Of a stretch of DNA of 34,113 nucleotides, positions 6,795 to 14,397 are shown in pieces (the stretch's first letter is position 1; every line of letters starts with the position of its first letter). Location: contig JBDZUM010000030.1 in the NCBI GenBank assembly GCA_040255215.1, forward strand, positions 1-34,113, given 5' to 3'. This stretch comes from JAQSWP01 sp040255215. Its GTDB lineage: Bacteria > Pseudomonadota > Alphaproteobacteria > Reyranellales > JAQSWP01. The notes beneath the pieces are model-generated. The model had not been told where the DNA came from and made no database searches. It saw nothing but the letters and a program-made list of their open reading frames with translations. The position numbers and the translations under genes were made by a program.

Positions 6795-7943
6795 CTATGG
6801 CGAGATCCGCGGCGCCTTCTCCTGATAGAACGCGATATTCCGCTGCAGCCGCTGGTCTTCGGGATTGAGCGCCAGCGCCTTCTCGCCCATCGCAAGCGCG
6901 GCGCCAAACAGGCCGGTATGATAGGCGCCCAGCGCCGCCAGATCGTAGGGCTCCGGTCCCCAGCAATCGCTCAGGCCGAGATAACTGCCCGTGCGCTGAT
7001 CGATCGCCAGGCATTTCGTCGCCGCCCAGTAGCACGTGGGCCAGTCATGGGCATGATAGGCGGCGCGGGCGGCCTCCAGCCACGGCTCGCGCGACCAGGG
7101 CCACTCCAGCGCGCCGCGAATGGCGCTGTCCAACGCTTCCTCGAGACGGCCGAGGCTGTGCTGGCAACGGGCGATATAGCGCCAGCTGGCGGCTCGCTCT
7201 TCTCTCCACTGCGCCCTGGGCAGGGAAAGATGGATGCGGAATTCCTCGATCGCCTTCTCGTGGCGGCCGACATACATCAGTTCGCGCGCGTAGTAGTGGC
7301 GCATGCGGTCGTTGTCGGGCTCCTCGTCGACCGCCATCTTCAGCAGCGGGAAATACTGCGCTCGGCTCTTGGTCGGGTCCGGGTGGTGATGGATGTGCAG
7401 ACCGGGCGCGAAATCGCGCACCGGTTCGCCCTCCCCCTTCCAATAGAGCGTTTCGTGGCAGGGATGCCGCCAGTGCCAGCCGTGCCTGGAATGGATCTTG
7501 TCGGAGTTGAAACGCAACTCGGGCGTGCCGTCCTCCTTCCAGCTCCAGACGAAATCATATGACAGGCGATGGATACGGCCTTCGTGCTTGCGCCATGTCG
7601 CGCCGATGGCCTCGACCCAGCCCTCCTGCAGAACTTCGTCGAGGTCGAGACAGACGCACAGATCGATGTCGCCGGGCAGAAGGTCAAGCGACCTGTTGCG
7701 CGGCTTGTCGAAGCGCCACGGTTTTTCGACGATCTCGTGCACGATCGCGCCCAGTTCGCGCAGTCTTTGCGCCGTGCCATCGGTGCTGCCGGTATCGCAC
7801 ACCAGCACCACCTCGGCGCCCTTGCAGGAGGTCATGAACCGATCGACGAATTTGCGCTCGTTCAGCGCAATGGCATAGACGCCGATCCTGGGAGCGCCAT
7901 TCCTGCGCGCTGGAGCGGGTGAAGGCGTCGCGTCCGATGGCAT
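6795..7943 (-). CDS. Family 2 glycosyltransferase with C-terminal TPR-like helical repeats
   Basis: A 382-aa cytoplasmic protein. The N-terminal half is a GT-A fold: PRIGVYAIALNE, then VCDTGSTDGT (50-56, nucleotide-sugar site) and CLDLDEVL with the DxD metal motif at 100-102. Histidine- and tryptophan-rich segments follow (HSRHGWHWRHPCHETLYW, HIHHHPDP). From about residue 205 to the end are helical repeats of TPR type (HYYARELMYVGRHEKAIEEF, ALAMGEKALALNPEDQRL). Similar GT2-TPR proteins are often found near cell-surface genes. The gene converges on the collagen-like gene with 23 bases between stops, and it lies downstream of sodC on the same strand. No signal peptide or TM segment is seen. The donor and acceptor are unknown. 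Confidence 0.87.
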   Translation of the reverse strand: MPSDATPSPAPARRNGAPRIGVYAIALNERKFVDRFMTSCKGAEVVLVCDTGSTDGTAQRLRELGAIVHEIVEKPWRFDKPRNRSLDLLPGDIDLCVCLDLDEVLQEGWVEAIGATWRKHEGRIHRLSYDFVWSWKEDGTPELRFNSDKIHSRHGWHWRHPCHETLYWKGEGEPVRDFAPGLHIHHHPDPTKSRAQYFPLLKMAVDEEPDNDRMRHYYARELMYVGRHEKAIEEFRIHLSLPRAQWREERAASWRYIARCQHSLGRLEEALDSAIRGALEWPWSREPWLEAARAAYHAHDWPTCYWAATKCLAIDQRTGSYLGLSDCWGPEPYDLAALGAYHTGLFGAALAMGEKALALNPEDQRLQRNIAFYQEKAPRISP

Positions 7944-7950
7944 GCCCGCC

Positions 7951-7956
7951 AGCTTA
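7951..7956 (-). promoter_or_regulatory. Candidate -10 element (TAAGCT) directly before the glycosyltransferase ATG
   Basis: On the minus strand TAAGCT ends 7 bases before the ATG at 7943, and no clear Shine-Dalgarno intervenes. If used, the transcript would start at or next to the start codon. No convincing -35 is seen. Confidence 0.22.
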
Positions 7957-8023
7957 GCCGGCGCGATCGATCGACGCTACTCGCCGCCAGCCTGGCAAGA
8001 GACCCGCGGAAGGTCATGCTCGT

Positions 8024-8545
8024 CTACTTGCCGATGACGCCGCAGGCCACGCGATCGCCGCCGCCGCCCAGCGGCTCGGGCTTGTCGGCGTAGTTGTCGC
8101 CGCCGGCATGGATCATCAGCGCCTTGCCCTGGATCGCTTCGACCTTCAGGCGCGGGGCGGTCAGGGTGCGGTTGGCGTTGCCGTTGGCGTCGGCGTTCAG
8201 CGCCGGCAGATCGCCCAGATGCCCCTCACCCTCGGGCCCGCGATGGGCCTTGCTGCCATGCGGCGCGAAATGGCCGCCGGCAGCGATCCCCGCCGCCTTC
8301 TTGCCGTCCTTCATGCCGGGCTCGCAGCTGCCGTTCTCATGCACGTGGAAGCCGTGCGGGCCGGGCTTCAGCCCCGTGAGTTCGGTGCGGATGCGCAGCC
8401 CGTCGCTGGAATCGTCGAGAAACACGGTGCCGATCTGCGGGCCGACGCCCGAGGCGGAGATCGAGTGCATGGTTACCGTCGTTTCGGCGGCGAAGGCCGG
8501 CGAACAAAGCAGGCCCAGTGCGGCGACGGCGATCGTTCTTTTCAT
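8024..8545 (-). CDS. sodC: Periplasmic Cu/Zn superoxide dismutase
   Basis: Converts superoxide to oxygen and hydrogen peroxide in the periplasm. From the ATG at 8545 the protein has 173 aa with a signal peptide (MKRTIAVAALGLLCSPAFA). A purine-rich ribosome-binding site (AAAGGA) lies just upstream, so I reject the 53-residue longer frame. Metal ligands are complete: H67 and H69 in GFHVHENGSC, H92 in GGHFAPHG, H101, H109 and D112 in GEGHLGDLP, and H146 in MIHAGGDNY. C74 and C168 can form the conserved disulfide. The spacing of ligands follows the usual bacterial SodC pattern. It is divergent from zapE across 127 bases. The GT2 gene lies 80 bases downstream on the same strand. Confidence 0.96.
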   Translation of the reverse strand: MKRTIAVAALGLLCSPAFAAETTVTMHSISASGVGPQIGTVFLDDSSDGLRIRTELTGLKPGPHGFHVHENGSCEPGMKDGKKAAGIAAGGHFAPHGSKAHRGPEGEGHLGDLPALNADANGNANRTLTAPRLKVEAIQGKALMIHAGGDNYADKPEPLGGGGDRVACGVIGK

Positions 8546-8622
8546 GTCATGTCCTTTCGCGAGCATTCTTGGACCTGCAACGGTCGGTCGGCAATCGCTG
8601 TTCCCCATCGGCGGGCGCCGCA

Positions 8623-8643
8623 ATTGGCTGTTTACAGGCCAAT
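8623..8643. promoter_or_regulatory. Inverted repeat ATTGGC-N9-GCCAAT between sodC and zapE
   Basis: Perfect 6-base arms (8623-8628 and 8638-8643) lie in the divergent spacer, 30 bases before the zapE start. The AT-rich loop and position suit an operator, but no regulator gene is nearby. It may be chance. Confidence 0.3.
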
Positions 8644-8672
8644 GACGGCTGCTTAGAGAAGGCGGACCCGCC

Positions 8673-9824
8673 ATGCCCCCCGCCATCGACGCTTCCGCCC
8701 GCACCGACCTGCTCGCCGCCTACGAGGCGCGGCTGGTGGCCGGACAGTTGCGCAAGGACGCCGCCCAGGAGCGCATTCTCGGCCGGCTGCAGGCCATGGT
8801 CGACCGCCTCGCCGCACCGTCGCCCTCCGGCGGGCTGCTGGCGAGGCTGGGTCTGCGACGGTCGCCGGTTCAGCCGGGCGGGCCGGCCGGTCTCTATATC
8901 TGGGGACCGGTGGGGCGCGGCAAGTCGATGCTGATGGACCTGTTCTTCGAGGCCGCGCCGGTCGAGCGCAAGCGCCGGGTGCATTTCCACGAGTTCATGA
9001 TCGAAGTGCACGAGAGACTGCACCGCCGGCGCCAGTCGCTGATCGAAAAGGGCGCGCCGCCGGAGGCCGATCCGATCCCGCCTTTCGCGCGCACCATCGC
9101 GGCCGAGACCAGGCTGCTGTGCTTCGACGAGTTCCAGGTCACCAACATCGCCGACGCCATGATCCTGGGCCGGCTGTTCGCGACGCTGTTCGACGAGGGC
9201 GTGGCGGTGGTCGCCACCTCCAATCGCGCGCCCGACGATCTCTACCGCAACGGCCTGCAGCGCGATCGCTTCCTGCCGTTCATCGAGCTGCTGAAGTCGA
9301 AGGTCGAGGTCGCGGTTCTGGCCGGCGACCAGGACTATCGCTTGGCGCGGCTGCGCGACATTTCGGTCTATGTCAGCCCGCTGGGCGCCATGGCCGACGA
9401 CAAGCTGGCGGCGGCCTTCGCCCGGTTGACCGACGACGCCACCGGCGAACGCCGCGTGCTCAAGACCCAGGGGCGCGAGGTGGTCATGCCGCGCTGGGCC
9501 CAGGGCGTCGCGTGGTTCACTTTCGAGGAACTGTGCGCCCGTCCGCTGGGTGCGGCCGATTACATCGCCATCGCCGAGCATTGCCACACGGTGATCGTGC
9601 AAGACATTCCGAAGCTGACGGCCAGCCGGCGCAACGAGGCGATGCGCTTCGTCACGCTGATCGACGAGCTCTACGAGCACAAGGTCAAGCTGATCTGCTC
9701 GGCCGCCGCCATTCCCCAGGCGCTCTATATCGAAGGCGACGGCGCCTTCGAGTTCGAACGCACCGTGTCGCGCCTGCTGGAAATGCAAAGCCACGACTAT
9801 CTGGCGCAGCATCATGTCGACTGA
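8673..9824 (+). CDS. zapE: Cell division ATPase ZapE (AFG1-like)
   Basis: An AAA-type ATPase family linked in E. coli to FtsZ-ring constriction; mitochondrial AFG1/LACE1 are homologues. Length is 383 aa, normal for the family. Walker A is GPVGRGKS (78-85), Walker B is LLCFDEFQVTNIADAM (from 148), and sensor-type VVATSNRAPDDLYRNGLQR follows. The family segments RVHFHEFM and FEELCARPLGAADY are also present. The protein is cytoplasmic, with no signal or TM segment. zapE often lies immediately upstream of mdh in alphaproteobacteria; here two extra genes separate them. The ATG at 8673 follows the purine-rich AGAAGGCGG. Confidence 0.95.
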   Translation: MPPAIDASARTDLLAAYEARLVAGQLRKDAAQERILGRLQAMVDRLAAPSPSGGLLARLGLRRSPVQPGGPAGLYIWGPVGRGKSMLMDLFFEAAPVERKRRVHFHEFMIEVHERLHRRRQSLIEKGAPPEADPIPPFARTIAAETRLLCFDEFQVTNIADAMILGRLFATLFDEGVAVVATSNRAPDDLYRNGLQRDRFLPFIELLKSKVEVAVLAGDQDYRLARLRDISVYVSPLGAMADDKLAAAFARLTDDATGERRVLKTQGREVVMPRWAQGVAWFTFEELCARPLGAADYIAIAEHCHTVIVQDIPKLTASRRNEAMRFVTLIDELYEHKVKLICSAAAIPQALYIEGDGAFEFERTVSRLLEMQSHDYLAQHHVD

Positions 9825-10035
9825 GACGTCGGGCCGCCGGGCCATGGGCGGCGAGCGTGCGGTATCGTTCGTGCAGCCGGGCTGAAGCCTTCTGCAGTTT
9901 CCACGACGAAACCGCACACCATTCCGGCGCGTTTATTCCATCCGCATTCGCGCATTTCGCAATCACGCATCGTTGCGCTTCCGACGCGGCCCTCCTCTGT
10001 TAGACTTCCGCTCCCCGAACAGCGAGGAGGAAACG

Positions 10036-10896
10036 ATGGATGGCTTGACGGATAAGGACGCGCGCGCCGGCATCGGCCGCCGCACCGTGATGATGGGCTC
10101 GCTCGGTGCGGGCTTTGCGCTGGCCGCGCAGCCGGTGACGGCGCAGACCATCATGACGCCCAGCGACGGGCTCGAGGCGGGCGACATCAAGATCAAGACG
10201 GCTGACGGCGAGATCCCGGGCTATCGCGCCGTTCTCAACACCGGCAGCAATTTCCCGACCGTGATCGTGGTCCAGGAAATCTTCGGCGTGCACGAACACA
10301 TCAAGGACGTCTGCCGGCGCTTCGCCAAGGCGGGCTACTTCGCCGTGGCGCCCGAGCTCTACGCGCGGCAGGGCGACGTCACCAAGATGACCGACATCCA
10401 GGCCATCATCCGCGACGTCGTCGCCAAGGTGCCCGACAAGCAGGTGATGAGCGATCTCGATGCCACCGTGGCCTGGGCCAAGGGCACTGGCAAGGCCGAT
10501 ACCTCGAAGCTCGGCATCACCGGCTTCTGCTGGGGCGGGCGCATCGTCTGGCTCTATGCCGCGCACAATCCCGATCTCGATGCCGGCGTCGCCTGGTACG
10601 GACGCCTGGTCGGTCAGTCGAGCGAACTGACGCCCAAGCATCCGGTCGATCTGGCGGCCGAGATCAAGGCGCCGGTGCTGGGCCTCTATGGCGGCGCCGA
10701 TACGGGCATCCCCGTCGATACGGTCGAGCAGATGAAGAAGGCGCTGACGGCGGCGGGCAAGAAGCACGAGTTCGTCGTCTACCCCGACACGCCGCATGCC
10801 TTCCATGCCGATTATCGGCCCAGCTATCGCAAGGAAGCGGCCGAGGACGGCTGGAAGCGGGCGCTGGCCTGGTTCAAGGCCAACGGCGTCGGCTGA
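10036..10896 (+). CDS. Tat-exported dienelactone hydrolase family protein
   Basis: An alpha/beta hydrolase of the DLH family; family members hydrolyse dienelactones or other esters and lactones. The ATG at 10036 follows a strong GAGGAGG site, giving 286 aa; a longer frame from 9973 lacks such a site. The N-terminus has a twin-arginine signal (GRRTVMMGSLGAGFALAAQP, RR at 15-16, then AQPVTAQT), which predicts export as a folded protein. The catalytic triad is C165 (GFCWGGR), D222 (YGGADTGI) and H254 (TPHAFHAD); E81 (VVQEIFGVHEH) matches the conserved DLH glutamate. It is flanked by zapE and a PPK2 gene without an evident pathway link, so the natural substrate is unknown. Confidence 0.92.
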   Translation: MDGLTDKDARAGIGRRTVMMGSLGAGFALAAQPVTAQTIMTPSDGLEAGDIKIKTADGEIPGYRAVLNTGSNFPTVIVVQEIFGVHEHIKDVCRRFAKAGYFAVAPELYARQGDVTKMTDIQAIIRDVVAKVPDKQVMSDLDATVAWAKGTGKADTSKLGITGFCWGGRIVWLYAAHNPDLDAGVAWYGRLVGQSSELTPKHPVDLAAEIKAPVLGLYGGADTGIPVDTVEQMKKALTAAGKKHEFVVYPDTPHAFHADYRPSYRKEAAEDGWKRALAWFKANGVG

Positions 10897-10926
10897 ACGG
10901 CCTGATTGGCGAAGAACCGATCGAAG

Positions 10927-10954
10927 GAGGGGGCCTTGCGGCCCCTTCGCATTT
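10927..10954 (+). terminator. Candidate terminator after the DLH gene
   Basis: A 9-bp GC-rich stem (10927-10935 with 10940-10948, one G-U pair) closes a TTGC loop, 30 bases after the DLH stop. The following T-run is short (GCATTT), so strength is uncertain. Confidence 0.5.
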
Positions 10955-10988
10955 CTGCCCTATGCTGCCTCCAAACCGGGAGGGCGGC

Positions 10989-11867
10989 ATGAAGGACATC
11001 GAATTCGTCGATCGCTACCGCATCGAGGACGGCAGCCAGTTCCGGCTCAAGGATTTCGATCCCGCCGACACCCAGGACATGGATCTCGAGAAGGGCGAGG
11101 CGAAGGAGCTCCTCGCCAAGGGCATCAAGCGGCTGTCGGAGCTGCAGGAAAAGCTCTATGCCCAGGATTGCTGGGCGGTCCTGGCGGTCTTTCAAGCGAT
11201 GGATGCGGCCGGCAAGGACGGCGCCATCAAGCACGCCATGTCCGGCATCAATCCGCAGGGCTGTCAGGTGCATGCCTTCAAGGCGCCGAGTGCGGAGGAA
11301 CTCGACCACGATTTCCTGTGGCGCGTCGCGCGCCGGCTGCCCGAGCGCGGCCGCATCGGCATCTTCAACCGTTCCCACTACGAAGAAGTGCTGGTGGTGC
11401 GCGTGCGGCCGGAGTTTCTCGCCGCACAGCGCCTGCCGCCGCGGCTCAACGACGCCGACATCTGGAAGCAGCGCTTCGAGGACATCAACGGTTTCGAGAG
11501 CTATCTGGCGCGCAACGGCGTGGCGATCTGCAAGTTCTTCCTCAACGTGTCGAAGAAGGAGCAGAAGAAAAGGTTCCTCGAGCGCATCGACGATCCGGCC
11601 AAGAACTGGAAATTCAACATGGGCGACGTCGCCGAGCGGGCGCGCTGGGACGACTACATGGCGGCCTACGAGGACGTCATCCGCCACACCAGCGCCCCGC
11701 ATGCGCCGTGGTACGTGCTGCCGGCCGACAACAAGTGGTTCACCCGCATGGCAGTGGTGGCGGCGCTGATCGGCACCATGGAAAAGCTCGGGCTGGCCTT
11801 TCCCCGGCTCGATCCCAAGGCGACGGCCGCCCTGCAGGACGCCCGCCAGGCGCTGCAGGCGGAGTAG
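10989..11867 (+). CDS. PPK2-family polyphosphate:nucleotide phosphotransferase
   Basis: Transfers phosphate between polyphosphate and nucleotides in the cytoplasm. Length from ATG 10989 is 292 aa, the short single-domain PPK2 form. Walker A is MDAAGKDGAIKHAM (71-84), the lid region is APSAEELDHDFLWR (99-112), and Walker B is IGIFNRSHYEEVLVVRV (123-139). The segments GINPQGCQV and DNKWFTRM are also typical. The sequence fits the subgroup annotated as polyphosphate:nucleotide phosphotransferase (class III-like, AMP/ADP-using), but nucleotide preference cannot be proven here. GGGAGG precedes the ATG, and a TATGCT hexamer at 10961-10966 is a possible -10. The upstream ATG at 10962 lacks a ribosome site. 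Confidence 0.92.
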   Translation: MKDIEFVDRYRIEDGSQFRLKDFDPADTQDMDLEKGEAKELLAKGIKRLSELQEKLYAQDCWAVLAVFQAMDAAGKDGAIKHAMSGINPQGCQVHAFKAPSAEELDHDFLWRVARRLPERGRIGIFNRSHYEEVLVVRVRPEFLAAQRLPPRLNDADIWKQRFEDINGFESYLARNGVAICKFFLNVSKKEQKKRFLERIDDPAKNWKFNMGDVAERARWDDYMAAYEDVIRHTSAPHAPWYVLPADNKWFTRMAVVAALIGTMEKLGLAFPRLDPKATAALQDARQALQAE

Positions 11868-11911
11868 GTGCGGCCGATTCGGCCGGAAAATTCGCGGCGC
11901 TGGCGCGCGGC

Positions 11912-11940
11912 TTGCCCGGGCGCGCCAAACGCGCTACCCA
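11912..11940 (+). promoter_or_regulatory. Candidate mdh promoter
   Basis: TTGCCC (11912-11917) and TACCCA (11935-11940) are spaced by 17 bases, in the 107-base gap before mdh. The -10 match is weak. A GGGAG ribosome site follows before the ATG at 11975. Confidence 0.3.
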
Positions 11941-11974
11941 ACCGCCGGAATTCACAACAAGCGGGAGACCTCTC

Positions 11975-12934
11975 ATGGCTCGCAGGAAAATCGCGCTGGT
12001 CGGCGCGGGACAGATCGGCGGCACCCTGGCGCTGCTGGCCGGCCAGAAGGAACTGGGCGACATCATCCTTCTCGACATTCCCGACGCCGAAGGCGTCGCC
12101 AAGGGCAAGGCGCTGGACATCGCCCAGCTGACGCCGGTGGCGAAGTACGACGCCGGCTACAGCGGCACCTCCAACTATGCCGACATCAAGGGCGCCGACG
12201 TGGTCATCGTCACCGCCGGTGTGCCGCGCAAGCCGGGCATGAGCCGCGATGATCTGGTCGGCATCAATGCCAAGGTCATGAAGGCGGTCGGCGCCGGCAT
12301 CAAGGCCAATGCGCCCGACGCCTTCGTCATCGTCATCACCAACCCGCTCGACGCCATGGTCGGGCTGATGCGCGAAGTCACCGGCTTCAAGCCGAACAAG
12401 GTGGTCGGCATGGCCGGCGTGCTGGACAGCGCCCGCTTCCGCCTGTTCCTGGCCGAGGAATTCAACGTTTCGGTCGAGGACGTCTCCGCCTTCGTGCTGG
12501 GCGGCCATGGCGACACCATGGTGCCGCTGGTGCGCTATTCGACCGTCGCCGGCATTCCGCTGCCCGACCTGGTCAAGATGGGTTGGACCACCCAGGAGAA
12601 GCTGGACAAGATCGTCCAGCGCACCCGCGACGGCGGCGCCGAGATCGTCAACCTGCTGAAGACCGGCTCGGCTTTCTACGCCCCGGCGGCTTCGGCGATC
12701 CAGATGGCCGAGTCCTACCTCAAGGACAAGAAGCGGCTGCTGCCCTGCGCCGCGCAGCTCAACGGCGAATACGGGGTCAAGGGCCTGTATGTCGGCGTCC
12801 CGGTGGTGATCGGCGCCGGCGGCGTCGAGCGGATCGTCGAGATCTCGCTGACGGCCGAGGAGAAGGCCATGTTCGACAAGTCGGTCGATGCGGTCCGTGG
12901 CCTGGTCGAACTGACGAACAAGGTCGCAGCCTAG
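11975..12934 (+). CDS. mdh: Malate dehydrogenase (LDH-like type)
   Basis: Oxidises malate to oxaloacetate with NAD+ in the TCA cycle. The protein has 319 aa and belongs to the lactate dehydrogenase-like MDH group usual in alphaproteobacteria. The NAD site is VGAGQIGG (9-16), with D34 in ILLDIPDAEG indicating NAD rather than NADP. Substrate-binding arginines are R85 and R91 (PRKPGMSRDD) and R154; the catalytic pair is D151 and H178 (VLGGHGDTM). Arg85, not Gln, in the substrate loop supports malate rather than lactate. It is the first TCA gene of the cluster. A strong terminator follows, so sucC is probably also transcribed from its own promoter. Confidence 0.98.
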   Translation: MARRKIALVGAGQIGGTLALLAGQKELGDIILLDIPDAEGVAKGKALDIAQLTPVAKYDAGYSGTSNYADIKGADVVIVTAGVPRKPGMSRDDLVGINAKVMKAVGAGIKANAPDAFVIVITNPLDAMVGLMREVTGFKPNKVVGMAGVLDSARFRLFLAEEFNVSVEDVSAFVLGGHGDTMVPLVRYSTVAGIPLPDLVKMGWTTQEKLDKIVQRTRDGGAEIVNLLKTGSAFYAPAASAIQMAESYLKDKKRLLPCAAQLNGEYGVKGLYVGVPVVIGAGGVERIVEISLTAEEKAMFDKSVDAVRGLVELTNKVAA

Positions 12935-12967
12935 GCGCTGTCCGTAGCGAAATAAAATTTCTCCAGG

Positions 12968-13006
12968 TGCGGCGGAGCGGCCATCCGGTTGTTCCGCCGC
13001 ATTTTT
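12968..13006 (+). terminator. Rho-independent terminator after mdh
   Basis: A perfect 9-bp stem (TGCGGCGGA 12968-12976 with TCCGCCGCA 12993-13001), extended by a G-U pair, is followed immediately by five T. It lies 34 bases after the mdh stop. Confidence 0.88.
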
Positions 13007-13079
13007 CAACGTTCCAAACGGGCCCGGAACGCCTTGCAAAGTCTCGAAAGTTTCAAAATGAGATGCGGGGCATTGGAGG

Positions 13080-13107
13080 TTGCGGGCAGGGGCGAAAGTG
13101 TTAGATT
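13080..13107 (+). promoter_or_regulatory. Candidate sucC promoter
   Basis: TTGCGG (13080-13085) and TAGATT (13102-13107) are spaced by 16 bases. They lie between the mdh terminator and the second hairpin, where a suc operon promoter would be needed. The assignment rests on weak consensus matching. Confidence 0.3.
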
Positions 13108-13125
13108 ACGCGCCCACAGCGCCCC

Positions 13126-13149
13126 CGCCCCTGGCGGGGCGATGTTTTT
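13126..13149 (+). terminator. Terminator-like hairpin in the sucC leader (possible attenuator)
   Basis: A 6-bp all-GC stem (CGCCCC, TGGC loop, GGGGCG) is followed after three bases by five T (13145-13149). It ends 50 bases before the sucC ATG. A further 5-bp hairpin (13171-13175 with 13180-13184) follows just before the start. Confidence 0.6.
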
Positions 13150-13199
13150 CCGAGACCTGAGCAAATAACCCGGCCGACCGGCCGATCGGAACCGATCCA

Positions 13200-14396
13200 A
13201 TGAACATTCACGAATACCAGGCGAAGACTTTGCTCGCCAAATTTGGCGTTGCAGTGCCGAAGGGCGGCGTCGCCTACACCGCCGACGAGGCGGTCGAGGC
13301 GGCGAAGAAGCTTGCCGGCCCCGTCTACGTCGTCAAATCGCAGATTCATGCCGGCGGGCGCGGCGCCGGCCGCTTCAAGAACGATCCGAACGGCAAGGGC
13401 GGCGTGCGCGTCGTCAAATCGCTCGACGACGTCAAGGCGAATGCCGGGGCCATGCTGGGTCAGGTTCTCGTCACCAAGCAGACCGGCGCCACCGGTCGCG
13501 AGGTCAAGCGCGTCTATATCGAGGAAGGCTGCGACATCAAGCGCGAGCTCTATCTCTCGCTGCTGGTCGATCGCGGTTCCAGCCGCGTCACGATCATGGC
13601 CTCGACCGAAGGCGGCATGGACATCGAGGAAGTCGCCGAGAAGCATCCGGAGAAGATCGTCAAGGTGGCGATCGATCCGACCACGGGCTACCAGGACTTC
13701 CACGGCCGCAAGGTCGGCTTCGCGCTGGGTCTGCAGGGCAAGCAGATCAACACCGCCGTCGCCTTCCTGCGCGCCATGTACCGCGCCTTCGTCGAGCTCG
13801 ACGCCTCGGTGGTCGAGGTCAATCCGCTAGTGGTGACCGGCGAGGGGCAGCTTCTGGCGCTCGACGCCAAGATGAACTTCGACGACAACGCGCTGTTCCG
13901 CCACAAGGACGTGGAGGACATGCGCGACGAGGACGAGGAGGATCCGTCCGAACTCGAGGCGACCAAGCACGCGCTCAACTACATCAAGCTCGACGGCAAT
14001 ATCGGCTGCATGGTCAACGGCGCCGGTCTCGCCATGGCGACGATGGACATCATCAAGCTCTACGGCGGCACGCCGGCGAACTTCCTCGATGTCGGCGGCG
14101 GCGCCACCAAGGAACGCGTCACCAAGGCGTTCAAGATCATCCTGTCCGACTCCAACGTCGAAGGCATCCTGGTCAACATCTTCGGCGGCATCATGCGCTG
14201 CGACGTGATCGCCGAGGGCGTCGTCGCCGCGGCGCGCGAAGTCAGCCTGCACGTGCCGCTGGTGGTGCGCCTCGAAGGCACCAACGTCGAGCTGGGCAAG
14301 AAAATCATGAAGGAATCGGGCCTGCCGATCATCTCCGCGGACAATCTGGCCGATGCCGCGGAAAAGATCGTCAAGGCGGTGAAGGAGGCGAAGTAA
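13200..14396 (+). CDS. sucC: Succinyl-CoA synthetase beta subunit
   Basis: With SucD it converts succinyl-CoA to succinate while making ATP or GTP. Length is 398 aa, normal. The N-terminus is the ATP-grasp domain (MNIHEYQAKTLLAKFGV; VVKSQIHAGGRGAGRF; EVNPLVVTGEGQLLALDAKM with metal-binding Glu/Asn/Asp). The C-terminal flavodoxin-like domain begins with CMVNGAGLAMATMD and has NFLDVGGGAT and NIFGGIMRCD. Its stop lies one base before the sucD ATG, so the two subunits are translationally coupled. The ribosome site is weak (GGA, 9 bases upstream), and the leader holds two hairpins, so translation or transcription may be controlled there. Confidence 0.98.
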   Translation: MNIHEYQAKTLLAKFGVAVPKGGVAYTADEAVEAAKKLAGPVYVVKSQIHAGGRGAGRFKNDPNGKGGVRVVKSLDDVKANAGAMLGQVLVTKQTGATGREVKRVYIEEGCDIKRELYLSLLVDRGSSRVTIMASTEGGMDIEEVAEKHPEKIVKVAIDPTTGYQDFHGRKVGFALGLQGKQINTAVAFLRAMYRAFVELDASVVEVNPLVVTGEGQLLALDAKMNFDDNALFRHKDVEDMRDEDEEDPSELEATKHALNYIKLDGNIGCMVNGAGLAMATMDIIKLYGGTPANFLDVGGGATKERVTKAFKIILSDSNVEGILVNIFGGIMRCDVIAEGVVAAAREVSLHVPLVVRLEGTNVELGKKIMKESGLPIISADNLADAAEKIVKAVKEAK

Positions 14397-14397
14397 A

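Noticed and set aside
6311..7562. Continuation of the 4785 frame past the gap into a 925-residue product
   Set aside because: Beyond the gap this frame no longer reads Gly-X-Thr and runs antisense to the glycosyltransferase gene. It is produced by the arbitrary 100-N gap length.
8546..8704. 53-residue N-terminal extension of SodC
   Set aside because: The shorter start gives a perfect signal peptide and has a ribosome site; the extension overlaps the zapE start.
9825..10035. Possible RNA gene in the zapE-DLH spacer
   Set aside because: Only a 6-bp GC hairpin (9833-9838 with 9847-9852) without a T-run is visible, and no tRNA or known RNA signature was seen.
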